Source: JAWAFC01 sp038890815
GTDB lineage: Archaea > Micrarchaeota > Micrarchaeia > Burarchaeales > JACRGF01
Length of the DNA: 64,000 bases
Assembly (NCBI GenBank): GCA_038890815.1
Contig: JAWAFC010000006.1
Coordinates: 44,584 to 108,583 of the forward strand
Direction of reading: 5' to 3'
The notes under the pieces were generated by a model. That model was not told the origin of the DNA. It did no database searches and saw only the letters and a program-made list of their open reading frames with translations. Positions 1 to 8,748 of the stretch are shown here, one piece after another. Positions within the stretch are counted from its first letter, which is position 1. Every line of letters begins with the position of its first letter. The position numbers and the translations under genes are program-made.

Positions 1-219
1 GGCCTCGCTGCCGTCATTGTTGATGATGCGCATGCGCGCGTCGGCTCTCGTGCTTTTGGAAACAAAGAGGATGCCATCCGCACCCACGCCGAAATGGCGG
101 TCGCACAACCTCACGGCAAGCGACTTCTTTTCCGCCTCGGGCACGAGCTCGCCCGCCCACTCATCTATGATGATGAAGTCGTTGCCCGTGCCCTGCCACT
201 TTGAAAATTTCAATCGCAT
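1..219 (-). CDS. dapF: Diaminopimelate epimerase, N-terminal part (runs off the left edge)
   Basis: Reverse-strand translation from the ATG at 219 gives 73 residues open to the window edge. It begins MRLKFSKWQGTGNDF and contains DRHFGVGADG and INNDGSEA, the N-terminal signature motifs of DapF, which interconverts LL- and meso-diaminopimelate in lysine synthesis. The catalytic cysteine that normally follows NxDGSxA in a CGNG motif lies just outside the window. The gene is divergent from argJ and shares one palindromic A/T box with it. DapF beside argD fits, because ArgD-type aminotransferases often also act in the diaminopimelate pathway. The N-terminal identity is clear; the rest cannot be seen. 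Confidence 0.9.
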   Translation of the reverse strand, partial: MRLKFSKWQGTGNDFIIIDEWAGELVPEAEKKSLAVRLCDRHFGVGADGILFVSKSTRADARMRIINNDGSEA

Positions 220-240
220 GAAATGATATGCACGGAATTG

Positions 241-248
241 TTTTAAAA
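241..248. promoter_or_regulatory. Palindromic TATA box shared by dapF and argJ
   Basis: The box TTTTAAAA has its centre at 244.5, exactly 25.5 nt from the dapF ATG (219) and from the argJ GTG (270). That spacing suits leaderless transcription in both directions from one TBP site. No other A/T-rich element lies between the genes. Confidence 0.6.
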
Positions 249-269
249 GCGAAGCGATGAAAACATGGC

Positions 270-1445
270 GTGATAACGAGAGTGCGTGGTTTCGGAGCGG
301 CCGGCGTGCACTGCGGCATAAAGTATAGAAAAAGGGACCTCGCGCTCATCCTGTCCGAAACACCCGCACGGGCTGCGGGCGTGTTCACAACAAATAGGAT
401 TACGGGCGCGCATATCAAGATAGACAGGGAAAAACTGCGGAGAGGAGAGGCACAGGCCATCATCATAAACTCGGGGAACGCCAACACATGCAACGGAAAG
501 CGGGGGCTCGCGGATGCGAGGGAAATGTGCGCGATGGTGGCGAGGGAGCTCGGGGTGCCGGAGAGGCTTGTGCTGTGCGCGAGTACGGGCATCATAGGGA
601 AAAGGCTGCCAATGGCAAAAATCCGGGAAGGGATAAAAAGGCTTGTCAGAAGGCCGGCAAATAGGTGGGAGCATGCCGCCCGGGCTATCATGACAACCGA
701 CACAAGGATGAAGGCGGCCTACAGAGAGGTGGCCATTGGTGGCAAGAGCGTCAGGATCGGCGCGATATGCAAGGGTGCGGGCATGATATGCCCGCGCATG
801 GCTACGATGATATGCATCATAGCCACCGACGCGCTCATCACCGGGCGCCTGCTGCGCAGGGCGCTCGTGGCAGCCGTGGAGCAGAGCTTCAATAGGATAA
901 GTGTGGATGGCGATATGAGCACCAATGATACGGTCATCATCATGGCGAACGGCAGGGCTGGCAACAGGGAGATAAGGGAAGTGGATGGGGATTACAGAAA
1001 GTTTGAGAGGGCGCTCACATCGCTGTGCCAAGAGCTGGCGAGGATGATCGTGCACGATGGCGAGGGCGCGAGCAAATTCATTGAGGTGAGAGTGCGTGGC
1101 GCGGCGAACGAAAGGGAAGCGCAGCTCATCGCCAAGGCGATTGCCAACTCCAACCTCGTAAAGACAGCAATTTTTGGGGAGGATGCAAATTGGGGCAGGA
1201 TAGTTGCAGCGGCAGGCAGGAGCGGGGCGAGGGTGAGCGAGCGTATGGATATAACGATGAATGGCGTGAAGGTGGTGAGGCATGGCGTCTCTACCGGTAG
1301 GGAAGACGAGGCGAGGGAAAGGTTGGGGGAGGAGGAAGTGATGATTGAGGTGGATGTGAAAGTGGGCAAGGCTAAGGGATTTGTGTGGACGTGCGATCTC
1401 ACTTACGATTACATAACCGAAAATGCGGCATACGAGGGAGTGTGA
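270..1445 (+). CDS. argJ: Glutamate N-acetyltransferase / ornithine acetyltransferase ArgJ
   Basis: The 391-residue protein transfers acetyl from N-acetylornithine to glutamate in the cyclic arginine pathway. The N-terminus GFGAAGVHCGIKYRKRDLAL matches archaeal ArgJ. The autocleavage region KGAGMICPRMATM holds the Ala-Thr bond whose Thr becomes the nucleophile of the beta chain. GDMSTNDT follows in the usual place. The GTG start is chosen because it is 25 nt from the A/T box and the next upstream ATG is out of frame or stops at once. The stop overlaps argB (TGATG). A separate N-acetylglutamate synthase three genes downstream suggests ArgJ may act mainly in recycling. Confidence 0.93.
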   Translation: MITRVRGFGAAGVHCGIKYRKRDLALILSETPARAAGVFTTNRITGAHIKIDREKLRRGEAQAIIINSGNANTCNGKRGLADAREMCAMVARELGVPERLVLCASTGIIGKRLPMAKIREGIKRLVRRPANRWEHAARAIMTTDTRMKAAYREVAIGGKSVRIGAICKGAGMICPRMATMICIIATDALITGRLLRRALVAAVEQSFNRISVDGDMSTNDTVIIMANGRAGNREIREVDGDYRKFERALTSLCQELARMIVHDGEGASKFIEVRVRGAANEREAQLIAKAIANSNLVKTAIFGEDANWGRIVAAAGRSGARVSERMDITMNGVKVVRHGVSTGREDEARERLGEEEVMIEVDVKVGKAKGFVWTCDLTYDYITENAAYEGV

Positions 1446-2260
1446 TGAAAATAGTGGTGAAGATTGGTGGAAGCCTGCTCGACAGCGAGGAAACTGTGGC
1501 GCGCGTAGCCCGCGATGTGGTAAGCCTATCCAGAAGGCACCAGGTTATCTTCGTACATGGAGGGGGGCGGGAGGTCAACCGTGTTGCTGAGAGGCTGGGG
1601 CTGAAGCAAAGCTGGATTGGATGGCCCAGGCCTTGGAGGGTGACCGACAAGGCCACTATGGAGCTCATGCGAAATGTCATCGCGGGTGGAATAAACGCCC
1701 ATCTGTGTTATCTTGTTGGCAAATATGGGGGCAAGGCTATTGGGCTGAATGGCAATGAGAGCGCGGCAATTCTCGCCAGAAAGCTGGAATACGTAGAGTG
1801 GGAGGAGGGCGGTGAGACCAAGAGGGGATGGATCGGTTTCACGGGGCTGACAAAAAAAATAAACGTGCAATTATTCGATTTCCTGCTGAAGAACAAATTC
1901 ATCCCGGTGGTAGCCTGCATCGCGCAGGGGGAAAAGGATGAGTGTTTGAACATAAATGGCGATGAGCTAGCGGGGGTGATCGCCGCACAGCTGCGATGTG
2001 ATTGGCTCGTGCTGCTGACAGATGTGCCGGGCTTTCTGGCGGACGAAAGGGATGCAAAAAGTGTCGTAAAGGAAATGAGCGTGCGGGACATAGAGAGGTT
2101 GTTGGCGGAGAAAAGAGTGCACGGAGGCATTGTGGCAAAGCTACAGGCGTGCTTGGATGCCTGGAAGGCGGGCGCCAGGAAGATAGTGCTGGCGGACGGA
2201 AGGGTGGCGAGACCGGTCTGGAATGCATTGAGGGGAAAGGGCACGATGGTGGTCGCATGA
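1445..2260 (+). CDS. argB: Acetylglutamate kinase (amino acid kinase family)
   Basis: The 271-residue kinase phosphorylates N-acetylglutamate. The N-terminal glycine-rich nucleotide site is KIGGSLLDSE, followed by FVHGGGREV and, toward the C-terminus, NINGDELAG and LLTDVPG, all typical of the ArgB/LysZ family. The loop GWPRPWRVTD is a few residues longer than in bacterial ArgB. No LysW carrier-protein gene is nearby and ArgJ precedes it, so the arginine role is favoured over the LysZ role. The start is the ATG overlapping the argJ stop; an upstream in-frame extension lies inside argJ. The gene overlaps argD by ATGA, so translation is probably coupled. Confidence 0.9.
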   Translation: MKIVVKIGGSLLDSEETVARVARDVVSLSRRHQVIFVHGGGREVNRVAERLGLKQSWIGWPRPWRVTDKATMELMRNVIAGGINAHLCYLVGKYGGKAIGLNGNESAAILARKLEYVEWEEGGETKRGWIGFTGLTKKINVQLFDFLLKNKFIPVVACIAQGEKDECLNINGDELAGVIAAQLRCDWLVLLTDVPGFLADERDAKSVVKEMSVRDIERLLAEKRVHGGIVAKLQACLDAWKAGARKIVLADGRVARPVWNALRGKGTMVVA

Positions 2261-3417
2261 AAGCCGTGGAGCTGGATGCAAGATACTCGATGCAGGTCTA
2301 CAACAGATTCAAAATCGTTCTCACAAGAGGGAGGGGCGCGCGGGTATGGGACGAGCGGGGACGCGAGTACATTGACTGCACTGGTGGCGTTGCTGTGCTG
2401 AATGTTGGGCACTGCCATCCGGAAATTGTGAGGGCACTGAGAGAACAGGCCGGCAGGCTGTGGCAGGCCAGCAACTGGTACTATACAAACGAACAGGCCA
2501 AGCTCTGCGCTGAGTTGGCGAGAATTGCACCTATGCCGAGGGCGCGTGCCTTCCTATGCAATTCGGGAGCCGAGGCCGTGGAGGCGGCCTTCAAGCTTGC
2601 CCGAAAGGCAACGAAGAAGAGGGAGGTCATCGCCATGGAGGATGCCTTTCACGGCAGGACGATGGGCGCGCTCTCGCTCACCTGGAAGCCGAAATATAGG
2701 CAGCCCTTTGAGCCACTCGTGCCGGGTGTGCGAAGGGTGCCATTCAACAATGCCGAGGCGCTCAGGAAGGCTATTGGCGAGGACACGGCCGCAGTGATAG
2801 TCGAGCCGATTCAGGGAGAGGGGGGAGTGAATGTGCCCGCCGACGGCTATCTGCGCGAGGTGCGTGAGATATGCAGCGAGCGGGATGTGCTGCTCATCGC
2901 AGACGAAGTGCAGACTGGTTTTGGAAGGTGCGGGCGGATGTTTGCCAGCCAGATTTACGGCGTGGAGCCCGACATCGTGTGCATGGCCAAAGGCATCGCG
3001 GGCGGATTTCCCATGGGCGGGATCCTCGCGCGGGAGGATGTGGCGGAGAGGTTTGAGCGAGGGGACCATGGCAGCACTTTCGGCGGGAATTCGCTCGCCT
3101 GCGCGGTCGCGCTCGCCACCATACGGGTGATAAAGAGAGAGAGGCTCGCCGAAAAAGCAGCGAAAAACGGCGCAAAGTTCATGCGGCTACTCGCTGGGAT
3201 ACGGAGTGGGCTGATTAAGGAAGTGCGAGGGAAGGGCTTGCTGATCGGCGTGGAGCTGCGCGAGAGGGCCAGAGCGTACTGCGAGCGGCTGGCCACCGAG
3301 CGCGTGCTGTCATCTTGCCCCAGCGATTTCGTCGTGCGCTTTACTCCGCCGCTCGTGATAAGCGAGCGGGAGTTAGAGATGGTCGCAGAGAGATTTGAGA
3401 GGGTTGTAAAGGGATGA
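2257..3417 (+). CDS. argD: Acetylornithine / succinyldiaminopimelate aminotransferase
   Basis: The protein is a 386-residue class-III PLP aminotransferase. NSGAEAVEAAFKLAR and DAFHGRTMGALS form the cofactor pocket, IADEVQTGFGR carries the PLP-binding Asp, and CMAKGIAGGFPMGG holds the Schiff-base Lys. HGSTFGGNSLACAVA closes the active site. Length and motifs are standard for ArgD, and with dapF upstream it may serve both arginine and lysine pathways. The start is the ATG in the ATGA overlap with argB; the longer in-frame reading lies within argB. The stop overlaps the next gene by ATGA. Confidence 0.93.
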   Translation: MKAVELDARYSMQVYNRFKIVLTRGRGARVWDERGREYIDCTGGVAVLNVGHCHPEIVRALREQAGRLWQASNWYYTNEQAKLCAELARIAPMPRARAFLCNSGAEAVEAAFKLARKATKKREVIAMEDAFHGRTMGALSLTWKPKYRQPFEPLVPGVRRVPFNNAEALRKAIGEDTAAVIVEPIQGEGGVNVPADGYLREVREICSERDVLLIADEVQTGFGRCGRMFASQIYGVEPDIVCMAKGIAGGFPMGGILAREDVAERFERGDHGSTFGGNSLACAVALATIRVIKRERLAEKAAKNGAKFMRLLAGIRSGLIKEVRGKGLLIGVELRERARAYCERLATERVLSSCPSDFVVRFTPPLVISERELEMVAERFERVVKG

Positions 3418-3890
3418 GCACGACTAGGCTAGCTGGCATGACAATAGGCCGCGCACGCACACAGGATGCCGAGGGAATCGCGCGTCTTATCGGCATGTAT
3501 ACCAGGAGAGCCAGGCTGCTGCCGCGCCCACTCAGCGAGCTGTACGAGCACATCAGGGATTTCTATGTAGCGCGCGCAGGTGAAAGGCTAGTGGGCTGTT
3601 GTGCGCTACATGTCTACTGGAAAGATCTCGGGGAGATACGCTCGCTCGTAGTCGCGCCACGATGGCAACGGCGTGGTATCGGCACCGCGCTCGTGCGGGC
3701 ATGCCTGCAGGAGGCACGGAGGCTGAGGCTCAAGCGCGTGTTCGCGCTCACGCTCATCCCTGGCTTTTTCGAGCGACTTGGCTTCCGCAAGGTGGAGAGG
3801 AACACACTGCCAATGAAAATATGGAGCGACTGCATACGCTGCCCAAAGTTCGCCGAATGTGATGAGGTGGCAGTTGTGTATGAATTATAG
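3414..3890 (+). CDS. Short-form N-acetylglutamate synthase (GNAT)
   Basis: The protein is a 158-residue single-domain GNAT acetyltransferase. The acetyl-CoA loop is RWQRRGIGTALV. LLPRPLSELYEHIRDFYVA, LGEIRSLVVAP and the C-terminal KIWSDCIRCPKFAECDE are characteristic of the short ArgA-like N-acetylglutamate synthases that lack the amino-acid-kinase domain. It would make the first intermediate of arginine synthesis. It overlaps argD by ATGA and the next gene starts inside its 3' end, so it is part of the arginine operon. argC, argF and argH are not in the window. Confidence 0.85.
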   Translation: MSTTRLAGMTIGRARTQDAEGIARLIGMYTRRARLLPRPLSELYEHIRDFYVARAGERLVGCCALHVYWKDLGEIRSLVVAPRWQRRGIGTALVRACLQEARRLRLKRVFALTLIPGFFERLGFRKVERNTLPMKIWSDCIRCPKFAECDEVAVVYEL

Positions 3891-5034
3891 ATTGCTCGCG
3901 CTGGCACTTCTGCTCTCGCTGCCCGTTGCGGCACAGAACGCCGTTGAGGTGTATTTCTTCTATGGCTCGGGCTGCCCGCACTGCGCCAGCGAGAGGGTCT
4001 TTCTTGAGGAATTGAAGGAAAGGTATCCCCTCTCAGTGCACGCCTTTGAGGTGTGGTACGATGCCGAGAATGCGAGGATGCTTGAAAACTTTTCAAAGGC
4101 CTACGGCGTGGCGCTGGGCGGGGTGCCGGTCACCTTCGTGGGCGAGAGGTATTGGGTAGGATTCGAGGAGGCGATAGGCAAGGAGATAGAGGAAGCGATT
4201 GCTGAGTGCGCGCGCAGCGGCTGCCCGAGTCCGGCCGATGTTGTGCAGCGTGGCGCGAACATCTCGGTGGCCTACAGGAAATACATAATGAAGGTGCCAT
4301 TTATTGGCGAGCTGGAGCTGACAAAACTCTCGCTGCCCGCGCTCGCGCTCACGCTCGGGCTGCTGGATGGCTTCAATCCGTGCGCCATGTGGGTGCTCAC
4401 CTATCTCATAGCGCTGTTGCTCGGCCAGAAGGACAGGCGCAGGATATGGCTCATCGTGGGAATTTTCGTTCTCGCCTCGGGAGTATGGTACTATCTTTTC
4501 CTGTCGGCTTGGCTGAGCGTTTTCCTGCTACTCGGGTATTTGGCGGTCGCCAGGCTGGCGGTGGGAGTCATCGCGCTGGCCGCGGGGGCGTCCATGTTGC
4601 GCGATTTTATCACGCTGCCTGAAGCAGTCTGCAAGGTGACCGACCCGCTCGGCAGGAGCAAAATCATCGCAAAGGCGAGGGAGCTTGCGATGGGCGGGGC
4701 TACGCCGGCCACGCTGGCAGGCATCGTGGTGCTCGCCTTCGCAGTCAACACCATCGAACTTGCCTGCTCGGCCGGTTTCCCCGCCACATTCACCGGCATA
4801 TTGTCGATGTCAAACCTATCGCTGCTGGAATACCATGCCTATCTCTTTCTCTACGATTTCTTCTACATGCTGGATGACATGATAATTTTCTCCATAGCCG
4901 CCATCACGCTGAGCAGCACGACTCTGTCGGCAAGGTATGCGAGGGTGAGCCAGCTCATCGGCGGTGTTCTCATGGTGCTGCTCGGCGCGACCCTCATCTT
5001 CAAGCCCGAGGTACTGGCGTTCTTCGGTGGCTGA
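3880..5034 (+). CDS. Secreted thioredoxin-like domain fused to a DsbD/CcdA membrane domain
   Basis: The 384-residue protein starts with a signal peptide (MNYRLLALALLLSLPVAAQ). A thioredoxin-fold domain follows with active site GCPHC (Cys32, Cys35). The remainder is a multi-pass domain with the DsbD/CcdA-type motif GFNPC (Cys168) and a second membrane cysteine in ELACSAGFP (about residue 295). By family knowledge, such domains move electrons from cytoplasmic thioredoxin to extracytoplasmic thiols; here carrier and outer thioredoxin are one chain. The ATG at 3880 is preferred over upstream in-frame codons because it begins the signal peptide. A possible role is maintaining the Cys-rich surface proteins encoded nearby. 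Confidence 0.82.
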   Translation: MNYRLLALALLLSLPVAAQNAVEVYFFYGSGCPHCASERVFLEELKERYPLSVHAFEVWYDAENARMLENFSKAYGVALGGVPVTFVGERYWVGFEEAIGKEIEEAIAECARSGCPSPADVVQRGANISVAYRKYIMKVPFIGELELTKLSLPALALTLGLLDGFNPCAMWVLTYLIALLLGQKDRRRIWLIVGIFVLASGVWYYLFLSAWLSVFLLLGYLAVARLAVGVIALAAGASMLRDFITLPEAVCKVTDPLGRSKIIAKARELAMGGATPATLAGIVVLAFAVNTIELACSAGFPATFTGILSMSNLSLLEYHAYLFLYDFFYMLDDMIIFSIAAITLSSTTLSARYARVSQLIGGVLMVLLGATLIFKPEVLAFFGG

Positions 5035-5036
5035 CT

Positions 5037-7022
5037 TCAGGGCGCGCGCTGGCCTTTTCTTTTGCTGTAGAGGAAGAAAAGCACAAGAATGATTATCAGC
5101 AGCACAAAGCCCACAATGCCGCCGAGCACGAGCGGGCGCAGCAGGTCCATGTTGGCAGCCTCGAGCTCAGCGCTTTGCTTGGCCTGCATCGCCAGCGCGG
5201 AGGCTGCGTCGGGGTCGGCGTACAGCAGTGATTTCGCTCGGGAGAGCAGCGCGCGGGCTTCCGAGAGATTCGGGCTCAGCAGTATGGCTGAGGTGGAGGC
5301 GGTTGCCTCAATCGCCTCCTCGGCCTCTCTTATCCGCGCGCTCGCATTGTCAATGCTGGCCACACGCGCGAGCAGGGCGGCTTTCACCGCATCCAGCTCG
5401 GCACGCGCCGACGCCGCCTTGTCGCGCGCCGCGACGAAGTCAAACGAGGCCAGCGAGTCGTTGGCAGCGCTGGCAAGCGCGAGGGCCCTCGAGAGGTCTA
5501 TCTGCTGCCTGTAATTGGCAGCGAGCGAGGAGAGGTTCGCGCTGTTGAGCAGCACATAGGCGATGTCATGCTCGGCGCTCTCCCGAAGGGTGCGCGTGAC
5601 GCGCGTCTGTGCATCGATAGAGATCTCAAGGTTGAGCAGCTGGATGCCCGCAACCTCGAACTGCTGAATGGCTGACAGGAAATCCCCGGCCGCGGAGGAA
5701 GCGCGGACCGAGGAGATGGCCTGTTCGGCCGACGAGGTATCCAAAGAGAGATTGAAAGCGCGTAGGTCTGCCCTCGCTCTCTCGAGGCGGGCCGACAGAT
5801 CATCGGTATTCTTGGAAAGCCTCGAGGCGACCTCGGCCTCGAGCGCAGCGCGCGCCGAGGCTGCATAGGCGAGCGAGATGTTGGCCTGACTCAGCGCGCC
5901 GGCAAAATCGTTCGCGACAAAGCGGATCTGCGCGCTGGCCAGCGACAGGCCTGCCGAGGTATAGTCGTTGAGCGCCGGGCCGGCCAGCACGACGCCTATG
6001 CGCGAGGCCGAGGCATTAAGGCGCGCCAGATACTCGAGCGTGGCATTGGCATACAGCATGGCATCCTTTGCCTCATCGGGTGTGGTGGTGGATATCTCGC
6101 TCATGTTGTAGATGAGCACGCGGCCATGCCCCGCATCGACAACATACAGCTTCCCGCGAGCCACAAACACATCGCGCGGGGAGGAGAAGTTGAAGTCCGC
6201 CGAGTTGGCATCGCCGAGGGACAGCATGGGCGAGAAGTCAGGCCAGAAAATCCTCACCGTGTTGTTCCCCGTATCGGCCACATAGATGCGACCGAGAAAA
6301 TCGACTGCGAGGCCTTCAGGGAAATTCAGGAAAACGCCACCCGCTCCGCGGCCAGCCGCACCGAGGAAGGAGAAGTCGGTAAGCTGGAACACGGCAACCC
6401 TGCCATAGTTGTCGCCCCCCGTCCTGCTGTGATCGACCACATACAGGCGGTTCCCATGCACCCAAACCCCCATAGGGCGCACCAGCTTGCTCTCGCCGGC
6501 CTGCTCGAGGCCCAACACGCTCATGAGCCTGCGCGTGGAGCGATTGAGTATCAGCACGCGGTCGTTGAAAGTGTCCGCAATGTAAATACGGTCGGCATCG
6601 ACAAAGACATCGTGTGGGGTGTTCAGCGCGTAGGAGCCGCCCTCGCCGATGGTTTCGAGCCAGGAGCCTCCCGGGGAATAGATGAGCAAGCGGTTGTTGC
6701 CCGTGTCTACGACGTAGCGCTTGCCCTCAAAATCGAAGAATACCGCGCTCGGGGTGACGAACTGATAGACATCGCTTCCCCACGTGCCCGTCCTGCCAAG
6801 GAAGGTGAGATTGGCATCAAAACTCCAGAGTGTTGAGTTCCTCCTGCCCGCGCCCGCATCGGTAATCCAGATGGTGCCATCCGCCGTCACGAAAACTCCC
6901 GATGGCTCGGAGAGGCCCGTGATGGCGCCCACAAGGGTGAAGTTGAGCAGCGCATGCACGGAAGAGGAGAATGCCAGCAGAGCAAGCATGCTCGCCAATA
7001 GCTTTCTCACGAAATCGACCAA
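5037..7022 (-). CDS. NHL-repeat surface protein with helical stalk and C-terminal anchor
   Basis: The 661-residue protein begins with a signal peptide (residues 1-25). Residues about 30-310 are a beta-propeller of NHL repeats with recurring units such as YVVDTGNNRLLIY, YIADTFNDRVLIL and YVADTGNNTVRIF. Residues about 320-620 are Ala-rich and helical, likely a coiled stalk. One hydrophobic segment (LVLGGIVGFVLLIIILVLFF) and a basic tail anchor the C-terminus. The propeller should therefore face outside. Ligand unknown. It ends just beyond the DsbD fusion (convergent) and is divergent from the Lon-type protease. Confidence 0.8.
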   Translation of the reverse strand: MVDFVRKLLASMLALLAFSSSVHALLNFTLVGAITGLSEPSGVFVTADGTIWITDAGAGRRNSTLWSFDANLTFLGRTGTWGSDVYQFVTPSAVFFDFEGKRYVVDTGNNRLLIYSPGGSWLETIGEGGSYALNTPHDVFVDADRIYIADTFNDRVLILNRSTRRLMSVLGLEQAGESKLVRPMGVWVHGNRLYVVDHSRTGGDNYGRVAVFQLTDFSFLGAAGRGAGGVFLNFPEGLAVDFLGRIYVADTGNNTVRIFWPDFSPMLSLGDANSADFNFSSPRDVFVARGKLYVVDAGHGRVLIYNMSEISTTTPDEAKDAMLYANATLEYLARLNASASRIGVVLAGPALNDYTSAGLSLASAQIRFVANDFAGALSQANISLAYAASARAALEAEVASRLSKNTDDLSARLERARADLRAFNLSLDTSSAEQAISSVRASSAAGDFLSAIQQFEVAGIQLLNLEISIDAQTRVTRTLRESAEHDIAYVLLNSANLSSLAANYRQQIDLSRALALASAANDSLASFDFVAARDKAASARAELDAVKAALLARVASIDNASARIREAEEAIEATASTSAILLSPNLSEARALLSRAKSLLYADPDAASALAMQAKQSAELEAANMDLLRPLVLGGIVGFVLLIIILVLFFLYSKRKGQRAP

Positions 7023-7048
7023 ACCTTGCCTTTTTGGCGAGGAGAATA

Positions 7049-7054
7049 TTTAAA
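7049..7054. promoter_or_regulatory. Palindromic TTTAAA box between the NHL protein and the protease
   Basis: The TTTAAA core (within ATATTTAAAG) has its centre 25.5 nt from the ATG at 7077 and 29.5 nt from the opposite ATG at 7022. It can direct near-leaderless transcription both ways. Confidence 0.5.
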
Positions 7055-7076
7055 GATAGCCCCATCTCGAATACCC

Positions 7077-8741
7077 ATGCCAAACGTGGTGGCATTTCTC
7101 GCTCTGCTCGCGCTCGCATCCGCTGTCGCCGCATCGTGCCCGAGCGCGCGCAATGCCATGTGGGTGCCGGCCGTGAGCGATGAGGGCAGAGGTCTGATGC
7201 TGCTCGTGGAAAGCGAGGTGAGGGAAGGGCGCGGGCTTGTCTATATGGCCACAACGCCGCTGGCCGGCCTGCTCACCCAGCAGAGCGAGAACACCGCAGT
7301 CAAGGTGGCGTTCAGGGAAGCGGGCAGGAACCGCAGCGCCTGCGATGTGCTATTCAGAATTGAGGATACGGGGGTGGCCAGGAGCGTGGATGGCCCGAGC
7401 GCCGGCGCGGCCATGGCCGTGCTCACGCTGGCCGGCCTGCTCAACCGAAGCGTGCAGGATGACATCACCATAACCGGCAGGATTACCGAGGATGGGCGGA
7501 TTGCGAGCGTGGGAGGGCTGCTCGCCAAAGCCGCCGCGGCCGAGGCGAAAGGGATGAGAGCGCTCATCGTGCCCGAAGCCATGGATAGCGAGGCGAAAGT
7601 TGAGCTGCTCGCCTTTTCCTTAAGAAAGGGGCTCGCGATAGTAGAGGTGGGCGATGTGAGGGAGGCTGCCGAAATCGCTTTCGCGCCCCCGAAGAAGATT
7701 GAAACGAGGCTCGAGCTCGGAGTGAGGCAAACCCCCTCGCTTCGGCCACTGCCCGAGCCGGCTGGCGGGGCGGAAAAATTCGCCGAAGTAGTGAGAGAGA
7801 TGGTGAGGGAGCTCGAGGCGGAAGCCGGCAATGCGAAGGTAGCCGGAGAGCATTTCTTGGGGGAGGCCGAATTCGCGCGGAGCATGGCCGCCTCAAACTA
7901 TTATTATACTGCGGGCAATGCCGCGTTTCTCGCCGGCATCCACCTCGCCCTGCTGCAGCAGAGCGCGAGTGTGGACAGCCAAGGCTTGGCCCGCAGGCTA
8001 GCCGAGGTGCGCAACTGTTCGCAGAAGATAGCGTGGAGAAAGCCCACGGCCGAGAATTTTGAGTTGCTTGCGGCCGCGCAGCTCAGGGCAGGCTGGAGTG
8101 AGAGGAAGGCGAGGGAGGCCGGTGAGGCGCTGAGAGAGGACAACGAGGCGAGTCTGCTGCGCGCGCTCAAGGACACGCTGTATGCTGAGGGATGGTGCCG
8201 TACTGCCCAGAGGCTGAATGAGAGGGCGAGCGAGAGCGGCAGAGCGCTGCACACAGAGGGGTGGAAGGAGATGGCTGAGATGGCGATTGCCGAGGCCGAG
8301 GCTGCGCTTGGCCAGGCGGAAGGGTTTGAGGAGGAGCGATGGCATCTCGAGAGCGCGCGCGAGCTGCATGCGCGCGGGGAATACGCCGCTGCCATCATCG
8401 ATGCGCTGTATGCCAAAACCTCGGCGCTCGCGACCGAAGAGGCCAAACTGAACGCGGGAAAACTCAGGGAGGTGGCTGGCCGGGCACTCCTCCACAACGC
8501 GAGCAGCCTGCTGGCTGGCATATATAGCGCGCACGCCTATTACTATTATCAGCTGGGCGATGAGCGCAGCGCGCTGAGCGCGCTCTGGCTGGCGCGGTAT
8601 GCGCGTGCGCTTGAGGAGGCCGCTGCGAGAATGAAGGGGACCGTGCCGCAGGAGGAGGTGCTTGGCAAGGCGCTCGCGCTCGGAGCAGCGATTTTCCTGC
8701 TCGTGCTCGTGCTGGCCTGGCTTGTGAGAAAAAGAGTTTAA
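7077..8741 (+). CDS. Secreted, membrane-anchored Lon-type (S16) serine protease
   Basis: The 554-residue protein has a signal peptide (MPNVVAFLALLALASAVAA), then an S16 protease domain. The nucleophile lies in DGPSAGAAM (Ser108) and the base in GGLLAKAAAAEAKG (Lys151), the Ser-Lys dyad of Lon proteases. There is no ATPase domain. Residues about 230-520 are helical and Ala/Glu-rich, and a hydrophobic segment near the C-terminus (AIFLLVLVLAWLV) anchors it. It resembles the archaeal ATPase-free Lon-like protease group (COG1750-like, from memory). The ATG is 25 nt from the A/T box, so the transcript is likely leaderless. Substrate unknown; the NHL protein is its divergent neighbour. Confidence 0.82.
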   Translation: MPNVVAFLALLALASAVAASCPSARNAMWVPAVSDEGRGLMLLVESEVREGRGLVYMATTPLAGLLTQQSENTAVKVAFREAGRNRSACDVLFRIEDTGVARSVDGPSAGAAMAVLTLAGLLNRSVQDDITITGRITEDGRIASVGGLLAKAAAAEAKGMRALIVPEAMDSEAKVELLAFSLRKGLAIVEVGDVREAAEIAFAPPKKIETRLELGVRQTPSLRPLPEPAGGAEKFAEVVREMVRELEAEAGNAKVAGEHFLGEAEFARSMAASNYYYTAGNAAFLAGIHLALLQQSASVDSQGLARRLAEVRNCSQKIAWRKPTAENFELLAAAQLRAGWSERKAREAGEALREDNEASLLRALKDTLYAEGWCRTAQRLNERASESGRALHTEGWKEMAEMAIAEAEAALGQAEGFEEERWHLESARELHARGEYAAAIIDALYAKTSALATEEAKLNAGKLREVAGRALLHNASSLLAGIYSAHAYYYYQLGDERSALSALWLARYARALEEAAARMKGTVPQEEVLGKALALGAAIFLLVLVLAWLVRKRV

Positions 8742-8748
8742 AGAATGC

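Noticed and set aside
1445..3890. LysW-dependent lysine/ornithine pathway
   Set aside because: No LysW carrier, LysX or LysY nearby; ArgJ and an N-acetylglutamate synthase point to the acetylated arginine pathway.
7077..8741. Protease partner of the truncated LonB-like ATPase
   Set aside because: It has a signal peptide and a C-terminal anchor and belongs to an ATPase-free secreted group, so it should act on the other side of the membrane.
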